Source: an uncultured Cellulomonadaceae bacterium
GTDB lineage: Bacteria > Actinomycetota > Actinomycetes > Actinomycetales > Cellulomonadaceae
Reading direction: 5' to 3'
Assembly: GCA_947495165.1 (NCBI GenBank)
Contig: CANLXM010000001.1
Location: 1,240,001-1,304,000 of the forward strand
DNA: 64,000 nt
Shown here: piece by piece, positions 28,275 through 39,095 of the stretch
How the letters are laid out: each line of letters opens with the position of its first letter
Numbering within the stretch: position 1 is the first letter of the stretch
Program-made: the position numbers and the translations under genes
Notes under the pieces: model-generated
Told to the model about the DNA's origin: nothing
Seen by the model: only the letters and a program-made list of their open reading frames with translations
Database searches by the model: none

Positions 28275-29125
28275 TGGCTGAGGTCTTCGAGCAGGTGAGC
28301 GCAGGTCCGACCAGCCGCTCTGGGCGTGACATGCCCAAGGCGGTGGGGGTGGGCCTGCTGCTGCTTGCCGTGGTCGCGGGTTCGCTCTTCCTCGTCAAGG
28401 GCGTCTTCGTGGGCCTCGCCGTGGCGGCCGTCGGCGCTGCGCTCTGGGAGCTCGGGCAGGCGTTCCGGCGTCGCGCCCTCCACCTGCCACTGCTGCCGCT
28501 GTGGGTCGGGACCGCCGGGATGCTCGTCTCCGCGTACACGTCCGGACGCGAGGCCCTCATGGTCTCGTTCTTCCTCACGGTCGTCGGCGTCGTGGTCTGG
28601 CGGGCGATCGACGGGCACGGCGAGAGCGCCCTGCGGGACGCCGCAGCCGGCGTCTTCGCGGCAACCTACCTCCCGCTGCTCGCCGGCTTCGCCATGCTCA
28701 TGCTCGCCCAGCCCCAGGGCGAGATCCGCGTGTGCCTCTTCATCCTCCTGGCCGTGGCGAACGACGTCGGCGGCTTCTTCGCCGGCGTCCGGTTCGGCAA
28801 GCACCCTTTGGCGCCGTCGGTGAGCCCGAAGAAGAGCTGGGAGGGCCTCGCGGGCTCGTTCCTCCTGGCGCTCGTCGTCGGCGTCGTCGGCGCGAGCGTG
28901 CTCGGCGCTCCGTGGTGGGTGGGTCTCGCGCTCGGCGTGGCCACCCCGCTGACGGCGACCGCGGGAGACCTCGCCGAGTCGCTCCTCAAGCGCGACATGG
29001 AGCTCAAGGACATGGGCTCGCTCCTGCCCGGCCACGGCGGCGTGCTCGACCGCCTCGACTCGATGCTCCTCACCGCCCCCTTCGTCTACCTCCTGCTCTC
29101 GGTCTCCGTGCCGATCGCGGGCTGA
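28274..29125 (+). CDS. cdsA: Phosphatidate cytidylyltransferase
   Basis: A 283-residue, multi-helix membrane enzyme that makes CDP-diacylglycerol for phospholipid synthesis. The C-terminal CDP-alcohol signature is complete: [20 protein letters not shown] followed by [11 protein letters not shown] shares a base with the frr stop (TGATG). Confidence 0.96.
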   Translation: MAEVFEQVSAGPTSRSGRDMPKAVGVGLLLLAVVAGSLFLVKGVFVGLAVAAVGAALWELGQAFRRRALHLPLLPLWVGTAGMLVSAYTSGREALMVSFFLTVVGVVVWRAIDGHGESALRDAAAGVFAATYLPLLAGFAMLMLAQPQGEIRVCLFILLAVANDVGGFFAGVRFGKHPLAPSVSPKKSWEGLAGSFLLALVVGVVGASVLGAPWWVGLALGVATPLTATAGDLAESLLKRDMELKDMGSLLPGHGGVLDRLDSMLLTAPFVYLLLSVSVPIAG

Positions 29126-29147
29126 ACCGTGGAAGACTCTCCCCGAC

Positions 29148-30281
29148 ATGTCTGCTGACCGAGCGCCGATCGCGCTGAACCTGTCCACGCCGTCCGCAGG
29201 ACGCCGTGGCAAGCCGCCGCGCCACTTCGCGGACCTCTCGCCCGAGGAGCGCTCGGCCGCCGTCGTGGAGCTGGGCGAGAAGCCCTTCCGCGCGAAGCAG
29301 CTCGCGACGCACTACTTCTCGCACCTGACCTCGGACCCCGAGGCGATGACCGACCTGCCGAAGGCCTCGCGGGACGCGCTCGCCGGCGCACTCTTCCCGC
29401 CGCTGCTGCGCGCCGCCCGAGTGATGCAGGCGGACGGCGGCACCACCGTGAAGACGCTGTGGAAGCTCTTCGACGACGCCAAGGTCGAGTCGGTGCTCAT
29501 GCGCTACCCCTCCCGGACCACGCTGTGCGTGTCGAGCCAGGCCGGGTGCGGCATGGCGTGCCCGTTCTGCGCCACGGGACAGCTGGGTCTGACCCGCAAC
29601 CTCTCGACGGCGGAGATCGTCGAGCAGGTGCGCGCCGCGGCCCGCTCGCTCGCGGACGGAGAGATCCCGGGCGGCCCTGCGCGGCTGAACAACCTGGTCT
29701 TCATGGGCATGGGCGAGCCCCTGGCCAACTACAAGGCCGTGATGTCGACCGTCCGTCAGCTCGTCGCGGAGGCGCCCGAGGGCCTGGGGATGTCGGCGCG
29801 CAACATCACGGTCTCGACCGTGGGTCTCGTGCCCGCCATGAAGCGACTCGCGGGCGAGGGGATCCCGGTCACCCTCGCGGTCTCCCTGCACGCACCCGAC
29901 AACGAGCTGCGCAGCGAGCTCGTACCGATCAACACGCGATGGTCGGTCGACGAGGTGCTCGACACCGCGCGAGCGTACTTCGACGTCACGGGTCGGCGCG
30001 TGAGCATCGAGTACGCCCTGATCCGCGACATCAACGACCACGCCTGGCGTGCCGATCTCCTCGGCAAGAAGCTCGTCGCCCGCGGCCAGGGCTGGGTGCA
30101 CGTCAACCCCATCCCGCTGAACCCGACACCGGGATCGAAGTGGACGGCGTCCGACCCGCGCGTCGAGGACGAGTTCGTGGCCCGGCTCCGGGGGCACGGC
30201 GTCCCGACGACGATCCGCGACACCCGTGGCAGCGACATCGACGGTGCGTGCGGCCAGCTCGCGGCTGAGGAGAGCGCATGA
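29148..30281 (+). CDS. rlmN: 23S rRNA/tRNA adenine-C2 methyltransferase RlmN
   Basis: A 377-residue radical SAM enzyme that methylates A2503 of 23S rRNA and A37 of some tRNAs. The cluster motif is CGMACPFC (C-x3-C-x2-C) in [17 protein letters not shown]. Also [14 protein letters not shown] and, near the end, the conserved Cys in [13 protein letters not shown], the methyl-carrying-cycle residue of the family. Start ATG 29148, 22 bases after cdsA. Overlaps the next gene by 4 bases. Confidence 0.95.
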   Translation: MSADRAPIALNLSTPSAGRRGKPPRHFADLSPEERSAAVVELGEKPFRAKQLATHYFSHLTSDPEAMTDLPKASRDALAGALFPPLLRAARVMQADGGTTVKTLWKLFDDAKVESVLMRYPSRTTLCVSSQAGCGMACPFCATGQLGLTRNLSTAEIVEQVRAAARSLADGEIPGGPARLNNLVFMGMGEPLANYKAVMSTVRQLVAEAPEGLGMSARNITVSTVGLVPAMKRLAGEGIPVTLAVSLHAPDNELRSELVPINTRWSVDEVLDTARAYFDVTGRRVSIEYALIRDINDHAWRADLLGKKLVARGQGWVHVNPIPLNPTPGSKWTASDPRVEDEFVARLRGHGVPTTIRDTRGSDIDGACGQLAAEESA

Positions 30282-30829
30282 GCAAGATGTTCGCTCTGGA
30301 GAGCCGGCTGCGGAAGGGCTACGCGCCGGACCAGGTCGATGCCCTCTTCGCGCAGGCGCGCGAGGCCTACGAGGGCGGTCGCGAGAGTGGCCTGACCCCG
30401 GGGCAGATCCACGCGGCGGCGTTCGACCTCGAGCGCGGGGGCTATGCCGTCGCTGAGGTCGACGGCGCGCTCGACCGCCTCGAGGCGGCGTTCGTGGCCA
30501 AGGCGCGCGCGGAGTTCGTGGCCGCCCACGGCCAGCAGGCCTGGATGGAGCACCTCGCCGAGCGCGCCCGGACGCTCTACGGCAGGCTCAGCCGCCCGGA
30601 CGGCGACCGGTTCGCCCCGGGCGAGCGGGGCACGTACTCCTACGACGCGGACGACGTCGACGCCCTGTGCGCGCGGCTGGTGGCCTACTTCGACCGCGGC
30701 GAGCCGATCACGAGCGAGGAGGTCCGCCACGCGGCCTTCCGGCGCAGGCGCGGGCGCGACGGCTATGCGCAGGCGCCCGTCGACGCCTTCCTGTCGCGGG
30801 CCGTCGAGGTCCTGCTCGGGGTCGAGTAG
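30278..30829 (+). CDS. Small protein with two DivIVA-like motifs
   Basis: A 183-residue soluble protein. Two similar segments are visible. Residues about 13-70 read [12 protein letters not shown] followed by [20 protein letters not shown] and [12 protein letters not shown]. Residues about 121-180 read [11 protein letters not shown] followed by [20 protein letters not shown] and [13 protein letters not shown]. Both resemble the short DivIVA N-terminal motif (GY-x-x-x-VD). There is no coiled-coil tail of the kind found in true DivIVA/Wag31. Function unknown; it is coupled to rlmN by ATGA and followed at once by dxr. Confidence 0.82.
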   Translation: MSKMFALESRLRKGYAPDQVDALFAQAREAYEGGRESGLTPGQIHAAAFDLERGGYAVAEVDGALDRLEAAFVAKARAEFVAAHGQQAWMEHLAERARTLYGRLSRPDGDRFAPGERGTYSYDADDVDALCARLVAYFDRGEPITSEEVRHAAFRRRRGRDGYAQAPVDAFLSRAVEVLLGVE

Positions 30830-31996
30830 GTGGCCGCCCGCTCCGTCGTGCTCTGCGGCTCGACCGGTTCGGTCGGCACGCAGGCCGTCGAGCTGATCTC
30901 GCGCCATCGCGACGAGCTCGAGGTGACGGCACTGACCGCCGGGGGCGCTCAGCCGATGCTGCTCGCCGACCAGGTGCGCGCGCTCGACGTCCCGGTGGTG
31001 GCCGTGGCTGACGAGTCCGCACGCGCCGCCCTGGTCGAGGCCCTCGGTGACCGTGCCCGGAGCGTCGAGGTCCTCGCGGGCCCCGACGCGTCGGCGTCTG
31101 TCGCCGCGTCGGGGGCCGACGTGGTCCTGAACGCCATCACGGGGTCGATCGGGCTCGCCACGACGCTCGCCGCGCTCGAGTCTGGCTCGACCCTCGCGCT
31201 GGCGAACAAGGAGTCCCTGGTCGCCGGCGGGGCGCTCGTCCGCGCGGCGGCGCAGCGACCCGACCAGATCGTGCCCGTCGACTCCGAGCACTCGGCCATG
31301 GCGCAGGCGCTGCGCGGGGGACGTGCTGAAGAGGTCCGCCGGCTCGTGCTCACGGCCTCGGGCGGCCCGTTCCGAGGGTGGACGAGGGCTCAGATGGCCG
31401 AGGTCACCGCCGCGCAGGCGCTCGCACACCCCACGTGGGCGATGGGCCCGGTCGTCACGGTGAACTCGGCGTCGATGATGAACAAGTCCCTCGAGCTGAT
31501 CGAGGCGCACCTCCTGTTCGACGTCGCCGTCGAGGACATCACCGTCGTGGTGCACCCGCAGTCGATCGTGCACTCGATGGTGGAGTTCCGCGACGGGTCC
31601 ACGCTCGCCCAGGCGTCGCCACCCGACATGCGCCTGCCGATCGCGCTGGGACTGAGCTGGCCTGACCGCATGGGCGACGTCATCGCCCCGTGCGACTGGA
31701 CCACGGCGACCAGCTGGACGTTCGAGCCGCTCGATGACGAGGTCTTCACCGCGCCCGACCTCGCGCGCCACGCCGTGCGTGCGTCCGCGACGCACCCGGC
31801 CGCCATGAACGCTGCCAACGAGGTCGCGGTGGACGCGTTCCTCGCGGGCCGCGTGGGCTTCCTCGACATCCTCGACACGGTCGGCCGCGTCGTGACCGAG
31901 CACGAGGGCACCCCGGGAGCTCGCGTCACGCTCGACGACGTGCGGGAGACTGAGCGGTGGGCCCGCGCCCGCGCACAAGAGCTGCTCGCGTCCTGA
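30830..31996 (+). CDS. dxr: 1-deoxy-D-xylulose 5-phosphate reductoisomerase
   Basis: A 388-residue enzyme of the MEP isoprenoid pathway. Signs: CGSTGSVGTQAVELISRH (NADPH site), LANKESLVAGGALV, PVDSEHSAMAQAL, LTASGGPFRG, HPTWAMGPVVTVNSASMMNK. GTG start directly after the previous stop. ispG, another enzyme of the same pathway, follows one gene later. Confidence 0.96.
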   Translation: MAARSVVLCGSTGSVGTQAVELISRHRDELEVTALTAGGAQPMLLADQVRALDVPVVAVADESARAALVEALGDRARSVEVLAGPDASASVAASGADVVLNAITGSIGLATTLAALESGSTLALANKESLVAGGALVRAAAQRPDQIVPVDSEHSAMAQALRGGRAEEVRRLVLTASGGPFRGWTRAQMAEVTAAQALAHPTWAMGPVVTVNSASMMNKSLELIEAHLLFDVAVEDITVVVHPQSIVHSMVEFRDGSTLAQASPPDMRLPIALGLSWPDRMGDVIAPCDWTTATSWTFEPLDDEVFTAPDLARHAVRASATHPAAMNAANEVAVDAFLAGRVGFLDILDTVGRVVTEHEGTPGARVTLDDVRETERWARARAQELLAS

Positions 31997-32013
31997 CGCG
32001 CGCCGCACGCCCG

Positions 32014-32019
32014 TAGCCT
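32014..32019 (+). promoter_or_regulatory. Putative -10 element for rseP
   Basis: TAGCCT fits the TANNNT pattern and predicts a start of transcription about 16 nt before the rseP GTG, in the 45-base gap after dxr. Confidence 0.35.
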
Positions 32020-32041
32020 GCTGCAACGAACCGGAGACGTC

Positions 32042-33340
32042 GTGGGGTATCTGCTCGGAGTGATCGTGCTGGTGGTCGGCATCCTTGCCTCGATCGCGCT
32101 GCACGAGGTCGGCCACATGGTGCCTGCCAAGAAGTTCGGCGTGCGCGTGAGCCAGTACATGGTCGGCTTCGGCCCGACCGTCTGGTCGCGCACGCGCGGC
32201 GAGACGGAGTACGGCGTCAAGGCGGTCCCCCTGGGCGGCTATGTGCGGCTCGTGGGGATGTACCCGCCCGCCCCTGCGGGGGCGCCGGTGCGCGCGGGGC
32301 GGCTCGCGGAGCTCGTCGAGGATGCGCGCGCGGTCTCCGCGGAGGAGATCCGTCCGGGTGAGGAGCACCGCGCGTTCTACCAGCTCTCGGCGCCGCGCAA
32401 GGTCGTCGTGATGCTCGGCGGGCCGGTCATGAACCTGCTCATCGCGTTCGTGCTCTTCGGGGTGCTCCTGCTCGGGTTCGGCGTGAGCACGCCGACGACG
32501 ACCGTCGGCGCGGTCATGCCGTGCGCGAGCGGCTCGGCCCAGTGCGCGGCCGGCGACCCGGAGTCACCTGCGGCGGCGGCCGGCCTGCAGCCCGGCGACA
32601 CGATCGTGGCCTACGGCGGCACCCAGGTCGCCACCTGGGACGAGCTCGTGGCCGCGATCGCGGCCCAGGGCGCGGAGTCCGTGGACGTCGAGGTCGACCG
32701 GGCGGGCGAGCGCCTCGCCCTGACCGTCGAGCCGACGCTCGTCACGCGCGAGGTGGTGGACGCCGCCGGTGTCGTCCAGACCGACGAGGCCGGCAACACG
32801 GTGACGACGACGGCCCCCTACCTCGGCGTGCGGCCGACCGCCGAGAACGTCCGCGGGACCGTGACGGACGTCCCCGCCGCGCTCGGCGAGCAGGTGGGCG
32901 CGACGGCCTCGGTCATGGTGACCCTGCCCGCACGAGTCTGGGATGTCGCGACCGCGCTCGTGCGCGGCGAGGAGCGCGGCACCGACTCCGTCATGAGCGT
33001 CGTCGGGGTCGGACGCGTCGCCGGAGAGATCGGTGCGGTCGAGGGCGACGTCACCCTCGGGGACAGGGTGGCGGGCTGGGTGTCGCTCCTGGCGTCCCTC
33101 AACATCGCCCTGTTCGTGTTCAACCTGATCCCGCTGCTCCCGCTCGACGGTGGTCACGTCGTCGGCGCTCTCTACGAGGGAGGGCGCAGGCAGGTCGCCC
33201 GGTGGCGGGGCCGCCCGCGACCGGGACCCGCGGACACCGCACGCATGGTCCCCGTGGCTTATGGCGTGTTCCTCGTCCTGGTGGGCGTGTCGCTCGTGCT
33301 GATCGTGGCCGACGTCGTGCGGCCCGTCACGCTGGGCTGA
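32042..33340 (+). CDS. rseP: Site-2 intramembrane metalloprotease, RseP family
   Basis: A 432-residue M50 protease. Zinc motif [12 protein letters not shown] (HExxH) in the first helix, a PDZ domain around residues 180-265 ([17 protein letters not shown]), and the second active-site motif [17 protein letters not shown]. It cuts membrane-anchored anti-sigma factors and similar substrates within the membrane. The order dxr-rseP-ispG is typical of actinobacteria. Confidence 0.95.
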   Translation: MGYLLGVIVLVVGILASIALHEVGHMVPAKKFGVRVSQYMVGFGPTVWSRTRGETEYGVKAVPLGGYVRLVGMYPPAPAGAPVRAGRLAELVEDARAVSAEEIRPGEEHRAFYQLSAPRKVVVMLGGPVMNLLIAFVLFGVLLLGFGVSTPTTTVGAVMPCASGSAQCAAGDPESPAAAAGLQPGDTIVAYGGTQVATWDELVAAIAAQGAESVDVEVDRAGERLALTVEPTLVTREVVDAAGVVQTDEAGNTVTTTAPYLGVRPTAENVRGTVTDVPAALGEQVGATASVMVTLPARVWDVATALVRGEERGTDSVMSVVGVGRVAGEIGAVEGDVTLGDRVAGWVSLLASLNIALFVFNLIPLLPLDGGHVVGALYEGGRRQVARWRGRPRPGPADTARMVPVAYGVFLVLVGVSLVLIVADVVRPVTLG

Positions 33341-33375
33341 CCGGCTCGGCGTTCGCTCCCGACGGGTGCGCGGGG

Positions 33376-33381
33376 GATAAT
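33376..33381 (+). promoter_or_regulatory. -10 element for a leaderless ispG mRNA
   Basis: GATAAT lies exactly 6 nt before the ispG GTG (33388), placing the predicted transcript start on the start codon. Confidence 0.5.
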
Positions 33382-33387
33382 GATCCG

Positions 33388-34551
33388 GTGACTTCGATCA
33401 GCCTGGGAATCCCTGCCGTCCGCGAGGAGGCGCCGCCCGTCCTCGCGCCGCGCCGCCCCACCCGCAAGATCCGCGTCGGTTCGGTGGACGTCGGCGGCGA
33501 CGCCCCGGTCTCGGTGCAGTCGATGACGACGACGCCGACGACCGACATCAACGCGACGCTGCAGCAGATCGCCGAGCTCACGGCGTCCGGCTGCGACATC
33601 GTGCGCGTGGCGTGCCCGTCCCAGGACGACGCCGACGCGCTGCCGATCATCGCGAAGAAGTCCCAGATCCCGGTGATCGCGGACATCCACTTCCAGCCCA
33701 AGTACGTGTATGCGGCGATCGACGCCGGCTGTGCTGCGGTGCGGGTCAACCCCGGCAACATCCGTAAGTTCGACGACCAGGTCAAGCAGATCGCCCAGGC
33801 CGCCAAGGATGCGGGCACCTCGATCCGCATCGGCGTCAACGCCGGCTCGCTCGACCCGCGCCTCATGGCCAAGTACGGCAAGGCGACCCCCGAGGCCCTC
33901 GTGGAGTCCGCGGTCTGGGAAGCGTCGTTGTTCGAGGAGCACGACTTCCACGACTTCAAGATCTCGGTCAAGCACAACGACCCGGTCGTCATGGTCCGCG
34001 CCTACGAGCTGCTGTCCGAGCGCGGGGACTGGCCGCTGCACCTCGGCGTGACCGAGGCCGGGCCGGCGTTCCAGGGCACGATCAAGTCTGCGACCGCGTT
34101 CGGAGCGCTGCTCAGCAAGGGGATCGGTGACACGATCCGCGTCTCGTTGTCCGCGCCGCCGGTCGAGGAGGTCAAGGTCGGGATCCAGATCCTGCAGTCC
34201 CTCAACCTCCGCCCGCGCAAGCTCGAGATCGTGTCGTGCCCGTCCTGCGGGCGCGCGCAGGTGGACGTCTACACGCTGGCCGAGCGCGTGACCGCAGGCC
34301 TCGAGGGCCTCACCGTGCCGCTGCGCGTGGCCGTGATGGGCTGTGTCGTGAACGGTCCTGGCGAGGCCCGCGAGGCCGACCTCGGCGTCGCGTCGGGCAA
34401 CGGCAAGGGACAGATCTTCGTCAAGGGCGAGGTCATCAAGACCGTGCGCGAGGATCAGATCGTCGAGACGCTGATCGAAGAGGCGATGCGCATCGCCGAG
34501 TCCATGGAGCCGGTCGAGGGCGCCGCCCCGACCGTCGCGGTCAGCGGCTGA
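33388..34551 (+). CDS. ispG: 4-hydroxy-3-methylbut-2-enyl diphosphate synthase
   Basis: A 387-residue iron-sulfur enzyme of the MEP pathway. Signs: [44 protein letters not shown], and the cluster cysteines in [12 protein letters not shown] and [15 protein letters not shown] 33388 is chosen because of the leaderless-type -10 and because the family starts near here. Follows rseP by 47 bases. Confidence 0.96.
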   Translation: MTSISLGIPAVREEAPPVLAPRRPTRKIRVGSVDVGGDAPVSVQSMTTTPTTDINATLQQIAELTASGCDIVRVACPSQDDADALPIIAKKSQIPVIADIHFQPKYVYAAIDAGCAAVRVNPGNIRKFDDQVKQIAQAAKDAGTSIRIGVNAGSLDPRLMAKYGKATPEALVESAVWEASLFEEHDFHDFKISVKHNDPVVMVRAYELLSERGDWPLHLGVTEAGPAFQGTIKSATAFGALLSKGIGDTIRVSLSAPPVEEVKVGIQILQSLNLRPRKLEIVSCPSCGRAQVDVYTLAERVTAGLEGLTVPLRVAVMGCVVNGPGEAREADLGVASGNGKGQIFVKGEVIKTVREDQIVETLIEEAMRIAESMEPVEGAAPTVAVSG

Positions 34552-34563
34552 CCTGGTCGGACC

Positions 34564-35433
34564 ATGACCATCCTCGGCACCCGACGGCGCGCGCGCGTCC
34601 TGCGGCACGAGGACCTTGCAGCGGCTCGTGAGCTCTGCAGGCGCCAGCCTGTCGCCTCGGTGCTCGCCGCCGCGCGGATCGAGGCGGCGATGCGAACGAG
34701 CCTCGCCTCGGCGGGCGGCCAGCTGTGGGGCTTTCCGGCCGCCGGCCCGTTGGAGGCGATCTGCTGGGCCGGGGCCAACATCGTGCCGGTGCTGTCCGCG
34801 GACGCCGGACCCGACGCCGTGCCCGCCTTCGCCGAGCTCGCCCGCCGGCGCGGGGCGACGTCGTCGTCGTTGGTGGGGGAGCGCGAGGCGGTGCTCGCCC
34901 TGTGGTCGCTCCTCTCCTCCGACTGGACCGCGCGGGAGGTGCGTGACGATCAACCGTCTCTCGTGATCGACCGCGCCCCGGACGTCGCGGCCGACCCGCG
35001 GGTGCGTCGCTCGCGTCCCCAGGACCTCGGCCGTGTGCTCCCGGCCTGCGTCGCGATGTTCACCGAGGAGGTCGGCTACTCGCCCGTCGCCGGTGCGGGC
35101 GGGGCGTATGCCCAGCGCGTCGCGGCGCTGATCTCGGACGGGCGCTCGTTCGTCCGGACGGAGCAGGACGACGCCCGGTCGGCCGTCGTCTTCAAGGCGG
35201 AGGTCGGCGCCCAGGCAGGGACCGTCGCGCAGCTGCAGGGGGTGTGGGTGGAACCCACCCACCGTGGTCAGGGTCTTGCGGCGCCGGGGGTCGCGGCCGT
35301 CGTGGAGGCGGTGCGCTCGCCCCTGACACCGGTCGTGTCGTTGTACGTCAACAGCTACAACGCCGCGGCCCTCGCCACCTATCGGCGGGTCGGTTTCACG
35401 CAGGTCGGCACGTACGCGACCGTGCTGCTGTGA
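34564..35433 (+). CDS. GNAT acetyltransferase with an N-terminal DUF4081-like domain
   Basis: A 289-residue protein. The first ~130 residues are an actinobacterial domain seen ahead of GNAT modules (VLRHEDLAAARELCRRQPVASV, then WGFPAAGPLEAICWAGANIV). The second half has the acetyl-CoA loop VEPTHRGQGLA and the C-terminal VNSYNAAALATYRRVGF, typical of GNAT. Substrate unknown. ATG start 12 bases after ispG, so probably same message. Confidence 0.85.
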   Translation: MTILGTRRRARVLRHEDLAAARELCRRQPVASVLAAARIEAAMRTSLASAGGQLWGFPAAGPLEAICWAGANIVPVLSADAGPDAVPAFAELARRRGATSSSLVGEREAVLALWSLLSSDWTAREVRDDQPSLVIDRAPDVAADPRVRRSRPQDLGRVLPACVAMFTEEVGYSPVAGAGGAYAQRVAALISDGRSFVRTEQDDARSAVVFKAEVGAQAGTVAQLQGVWVEPTHRGQGLAAPGVAAVVEAVRSPLTPVVSLYVNSYNAAALATYRRVGFTQVGTYATVLL

Positions 35434-35474
35434 CCGTCGGACGCTCGACGTCGGGCAGGTGCCCTCGCGGTCGG

Positions 35475-35480
35475 TAGGCT
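35475..35480 (+). promoter_or_regulatory. -10 element for a leaderless proS mRNA
   Basis: TAGGCT lies exactly 6 nt before GTG 35487, which also fixes the preferred proS start. Confidence 0.55.
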
Positions 35481-35486
35481 GTGCAG

Positions 35487-37271
35487 GTGCTGCTACGTCT
35501 GTCATCTCTCTTCGTCCGGACGCTGCGTGAGGATCCCGCAGACGCCGAGGTCGCCAGCCACCGCCTGCTGGTGCGCGCGGGGTACATCCGCCGCGCCGCG
35601 CCGGGCATCTACACCTGGCTCCCGCTCGGCCTGCGCGTGCTCGGCAAGATCGAGGCCGTGGTGCGCGAGGAGATGGCGGCCGCGGGCGCGCAGGAGGTGC
35701 ACTTCCCTGCGCTGCTGCCGCGCGAGCCCTACGAGGCCACGAACCGGTGGACCGAGTACGGCCCCAACCTGTTCCGCCTGCAGGACCGCAAGAAGGTCGA
35801 CTACCTGCTCGCGCCCACCCACGAGGAGATGTTCACGCTCCTCGTGAAGGACCTGTACTCCTCGTACAAGGACCTCCCGGTCACGCTCTTCCAGATCCAG
35901 ACCAAGTACCGCGACGAGGCCCGCCCACGCGCGGGCCTGATCCGCGGCCGCGAGTTCGTCATGAAGGACGCGTACTCGTTCGACGTCGACGACGCCGGTC
36001 TCGAGGCCGCGTACCAGGCACAGCGGGACGCGTACGAACGAGTGTTCACCCGGCTGGGCCTCGAATACGTCATCGTTGCGGCGACCTCGGGCGCCATGGG
36101 TGGCTCGCGCAGCGAGGAGTTCCTCAGCCCGAGCGCGATCGGGGAGGACACCTACGTCCGCTCCGCCGGCGGCTACACGGCCAACGTCGAGGCCGTCGTG
36201 ACCCCGGTGCCCGCCGCCGTCGATGCGAGCGGCGTCCCCGCGGCCCACGTCGAGGACACCCCCGACACCCCCACGATCGCGACGCTCGTGGCCGCCGCCA
36301 ACGAGCGGCACCCGCGCGCGGACGGCGTGGCATGGACGGCCGCCGACACGCTCAAGAACGTCGTGCTCGCGCTCAGCCACCCGGACGGCACGCGTGAGGT
36401 CGTCGTCGTCGGCCTGCCGGGTGACCGCGAGGTGGACCTCAAGCGCGCGGAGGCGTCCTTCGCCCCGGCCGAGGTCGAGGCCGCGGGCGACGCGGACTTC
36501 GCGAAGCACCCCGAGCTCGTCAAGGGCTACATCGGTCCTGGTGTCGTCGGCCGGACCGACACGGGCCGCGAGGACGCGGTGCGCTACCTCCTCGACCCCC
36601 GCGTGGTCGAGGGGACCCGCTGGATCACCGGCGCCAACGTGGCTGGCAAGCACGTCTTCGACCTCGTGGCGGGGCGCGACTTCGTCGGTGACGGCACGGT
36701 CGAGACCGCCGAGGTCCGCGCCGGCGACCCCGCACCCGACGGCTCGGGCCCCCTCGAGCTCGCGCGCGGCATCGAGATCGGCCACATCTTCCAGCTCGGC
36801 CGCAAGTACGCCGAGGCCCTGGGGCTCAAGGTGCTCGACCAGAACGGCAAGCAGGTCACGGTCACCATGGGCTCCTACGGGATCGGCGTCACGCGGGCGC
36901 TCGCCGCGCTCGCGGAGGCGCACCACGACGACTCCGGGCTGGCGTGGCCTGCCCACGTGGCGCCCGCGCACGTCCACGTCGTCGCCACCGGGAAGGACGC
37001 CGCCGTGCTCGCCGCGGCGGACGACATCGCGACGCAGCTGTCCGACCGCGGGATCGAGGTCCTGTTCGACGACCGGCCCAAGGTCTCGCCCGGGGTCAAG
37101 TTCGCCGACGCCGAGCTGCTCGGCGTGCCCCTCGTCGTCGTCGTCGGGCGTGGTCTCGCCGACGGGGTCGTGGAGGTCCGGCCCCGCGCCGGTGGGGAGG
37201 CCGAGCAGGTCGCGGTGGGCGACGTCGTCGAGACGGTCGCGGCGCGGGTCGCGCAGCTGCTCGGCACCTGA
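35487..37271 (+). CDS. proS: Prolyl-tRNA synthetase (bacterial type)
   Basis: A 594-residue class II synthetase. It begins [21 protein letters not shown] and has motif 2-like [23 protein letters not shown] and motif 3-like [14 protein letters not shown]. An editing (INS/YbaK-like) insertion lies around residues 230-380, as usual in the long bacterial form. GTG 35487 is chosen over the GTG two codons upstream because TAGGCT sits 6 nt before it and the protein then matches the family N-terminus. The convergent ABC permease gene ends 33 bases downstream. Confidence 0.95.
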   Translation: MLLRLSSLFVRTLREDPADAEVASHRLLVRAGYIRRAAPGIYTWLPLGLRVLGKIEAVVREEMAAAGAQEVHFPALLPREPYEATNRWTEYGPNLFRLQDRKKVDYLLAPTHEEMFTLLVKDLYSSYKDLPVTLFQIQTKYRDEARPRAGLIRGREFVMKDAYSFDVDDAGLEAAYQAQRDAYERVFTRLGLEYVIVAATSGAMGGSRSEEFLSPSAIGEDTYVRSAGGYTANVEAVVTPVPAAVDASGVPAAHVEDTPDTPTIATLVAAANERHPRADGVAWTAADTLKNVVLALSHPDGTREVVVVGLPGDREVDLKRAEASFAPAEVEAAGDADFAKHPELVKGYIGPGVVGRTDTGREDAVRYLLDPRVVEGTRWITGANVAGKHVFDLVAGRDFVGDGTVETAEVRAGDPAPDGSGPLELARGIEIGHIFQLGRKYAEALGLKVLDQNGKQVTVTMGSYGIGVTRALAALAEAHHDDSGLAWPAHVAPAHVHVVATGKDAAVLAAADDIATQLSDRGIEVLFDDRPKVSPGVKFADAELLGVPLVVVVGRGLADGVVEVRPRAGGEAEQVAVGDVVETVAARVAQLLGT

Positions 37272-37304
37272 GCGGGCGTGCCGCGGTCGTCGGCCCGCGG
37301 GGCC

Positions 37305-38135
37305 TCAGCCGCGTTCGCGGTCGAGCTCGCGGCGGTACCCGGCGGCCGTGGCCACCGTGCACACCGCACCCCAGACGAGGACGACCGCGAGGCTGACGGC
37401 GATGGGTGTCCCGTCGCCCGCCCCGAAGATCTCCCGGTCCGCCGCGGGCGCCATCGCTGACCAGGCGAGCTGGCCGAAGTGGTAGGTGGGCAACCACGGC
37501 GCCACGCCCTGCAGGACCGTCGGCAGCTCGCTGAGCGGGAAGAAGAACCCCGACAGGAACGACAGCGGCAGGAACACCAGGTTGACGATCGTGGATGCCG
37601 CGCGAGGGCGGGCCCAGTACGCGATGGCCGACCCCATGGGTGAGAAGACCAGCGTGCCGAGGAGCAGCACGGCCGAGGTGGCCGCGAGGCGCTCGGGATC
37701 GAACCGGGCGTCACCGGCGAGGACGGCCAGCAGCGCGATGCCCGCGACGATGACCACGGTGAACACGAGGTTCAGCGCGAGCTTTCCCGCGAAGTACACC
37801 CACATCGGCATGGGCGTGGAGCGCAGTCGCCGCAACCAGCCCTGCAGCCGCTCCGCGGCGAGCTCGGCACCGAACGAGAACAGCGCCTGGCTGACGACGC
37901 CGTAGCACGCGAACGACACGAAGAGCATGGCCACGACGGTGGTTCCGGCCGGCAGGGTCTCGCCGCTGTTGGGCAGGCCGAACATCGCGAACAGGATGAC
38001 GGGCAGCACGACGACGCCGATGAAGTACTCCGGGACCCGGGCCGTGCGCCGGATCTCGCTGGCCACCTGGGCGGCGACCATCCCGGGACGGCCGCGCGTC
38101 GCGACGGCCTCAGGGCTGCGGTGGGTGGAGCTCAT
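37305..38135 (-). CDS. ABC-2 type transporter permease
   Basis: A 276-residue membrane protein with about six helices and an ABC-2 layout (VVLPVILFAMFGLPNSGETL; VVTIVNLVFLPLSFLSGFFFPLSELP, seen in part). The FLSGFFFPL segment with flanking helices is typical of drug or polyketide exporters. Its start overlaps the ATPase gene stop by 4 bases. Substrate unknown. Confidence 0.88.
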   Translation of the reverse strand: MSSTHRSPEAVATRGRPGMVAAQVASEIRRTARVPEYFIGVVVLPVILFAMFGLPNSGETLPAGTTVVAMLFVSFACYGVVSQALFSFGAELAAERLQGWLRRLRSTPMPMWVYFAGKLALNLVFTVVIVAGIALLAVLAGDARFDPERLAATSAVLLLGTLVFSPMGSAIAYWARPRAASTIVNLVFLPLSFLSGFFFPLSELPTVLQGVAPWLPTYHFGQLAWSAMAPAADREIFGAGDGTPIAVSLAVVLVWGAVCTVATAAGYRRELDRERG

Positions 38136-39052
38136 CGGTGGTCCTCCTCAGCGACGCCCGCTCCGGTGGAGGTGAGGTGCACGAAGGCCTCCTCGAGCGA
38201 GGCCTCGGCGACGATCAGGTCGCGCACCTCGTACGGAGCGGCGAACAACGCGTGCAGGACCGGCTCGGCCGTCGCCGCCTGGATGGTGACCGGCCGAATG
38301 CCGGGCGGCCCGGCAGCCTCGTGCACGCTGCGCACGCCAGGCAGCTCCCGGACGACCGCGACCGGCGCGTCCGTGACCAGCCGGAGGGTGCGCCCGGCGA
38401 CCAGCGCCTTGATCTGCGCAGGCGTGCCGTCGTGGATCACCAGCCCCCGGGCGATCACGACGATGCGCCCCGCGACGGCGTCGGCCTCCGCGAGGTTGTG
38501 GGTCGAGAACAGGACCGTCTTGCCCAGGTCCGTCAGCGCCGAGACCTGGGTCCAGAACGCGCGGCGTGCGCCCACGTCCAGCGACGCCGTCGGCTCGTCG
38601 AGGTAGAGCAGGTCCGGGTCTCCGACGATTGACAGCCCGAAGGACAGTCGCGCGCGCTGGCCCCCGGACAGCTGTGTGACCCGCATGCGAGCCTGGTCGA
38701 CGAGGTCCGCCCGCTCCAGCACGAGCGGCGTCGGCAGGCGGTAGGGGTAGTAGCTCGCCACGAGTCCGATGATCTCCGCGACCGTGAGGCTCTCGGGCGC
38801 GTCGGTGTCCTGGAGCATCGCGCCCACGCGGTGCCGCACGGTCAGGGGCTCGGCGCCGAAGACCTCGACCGTCCCCGACGTGGGCGTCCGCAGCCCGAGG
38901 AGCATCTCGATCGTCGTGGTCTTGCCCGCACCGTTGGGGCCGAGGACGGCGACGACCTCACCCTCGTGCACCCCGAGGTCGATCCCGGCGACGGCGTCCA
39001 CCGTGCCGTAGGTCTTGCGCAGCTCTCTCGCGCGCACCACCGGCTGAGGCAT
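38132..39052 (-). CDS. ABC transporter ATP-binding protein
   Basis: A 306-residue ATPase: Walker A GPNGAGKTTTIEML, signature LSGGQRARLSFGL, Walker B LLYLDEPTASLD, H-loop His in FSTHNLAEADA. The domain beyond residue ~220 matches the DrrA-like export subfamily. ATG 39052 is chosen over GTG 39058 because GGGAG lies about 5 bases before it. Pairs with the permease gene that it overlaps; the lipoprotein gene lies 43 bases upstream. Confidence 0.9.
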   Translation of the reverse strand: MPQPVVRARELRKTYGTVDAVAGIDLGVHEGEVVAVLGPNGAGKTTTIEMLLGLRTPTSGTVEVFGAEPLTVRHRVGAMLQDTDAPESLTVAEIIGLVASYYPYRLPTPLVLERADLVDQARMRVTQLSGGQRARLSFGLSIVGDPDLLYLDEPTASLDVGARRAFWTQVSALTDLGKTVLFSTHNLAEADAVAGRIVVIARGLVIHDGTPAQIKALVAGRTLRLVTDAPVAVVRELPGVRSVHEAAGPPGIRPVTIQAATAEPVLHALFAAPYEVRDLIVAEASLEEAFVHLTSTGAGVAEEDHR

Positions 39053-39095
39053 GGCCACTCCCGTCGATCCGTCGGACCAGCGACCCGGACGGCTG

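Noticed and set aside
37272-37304. GCGGGC/GCCCGC pair between proS and the convergent ABC permease gene as a shared terminator
   Set aside because: Only 6 bp with a 15-nt loop and no T run; too weak to list.
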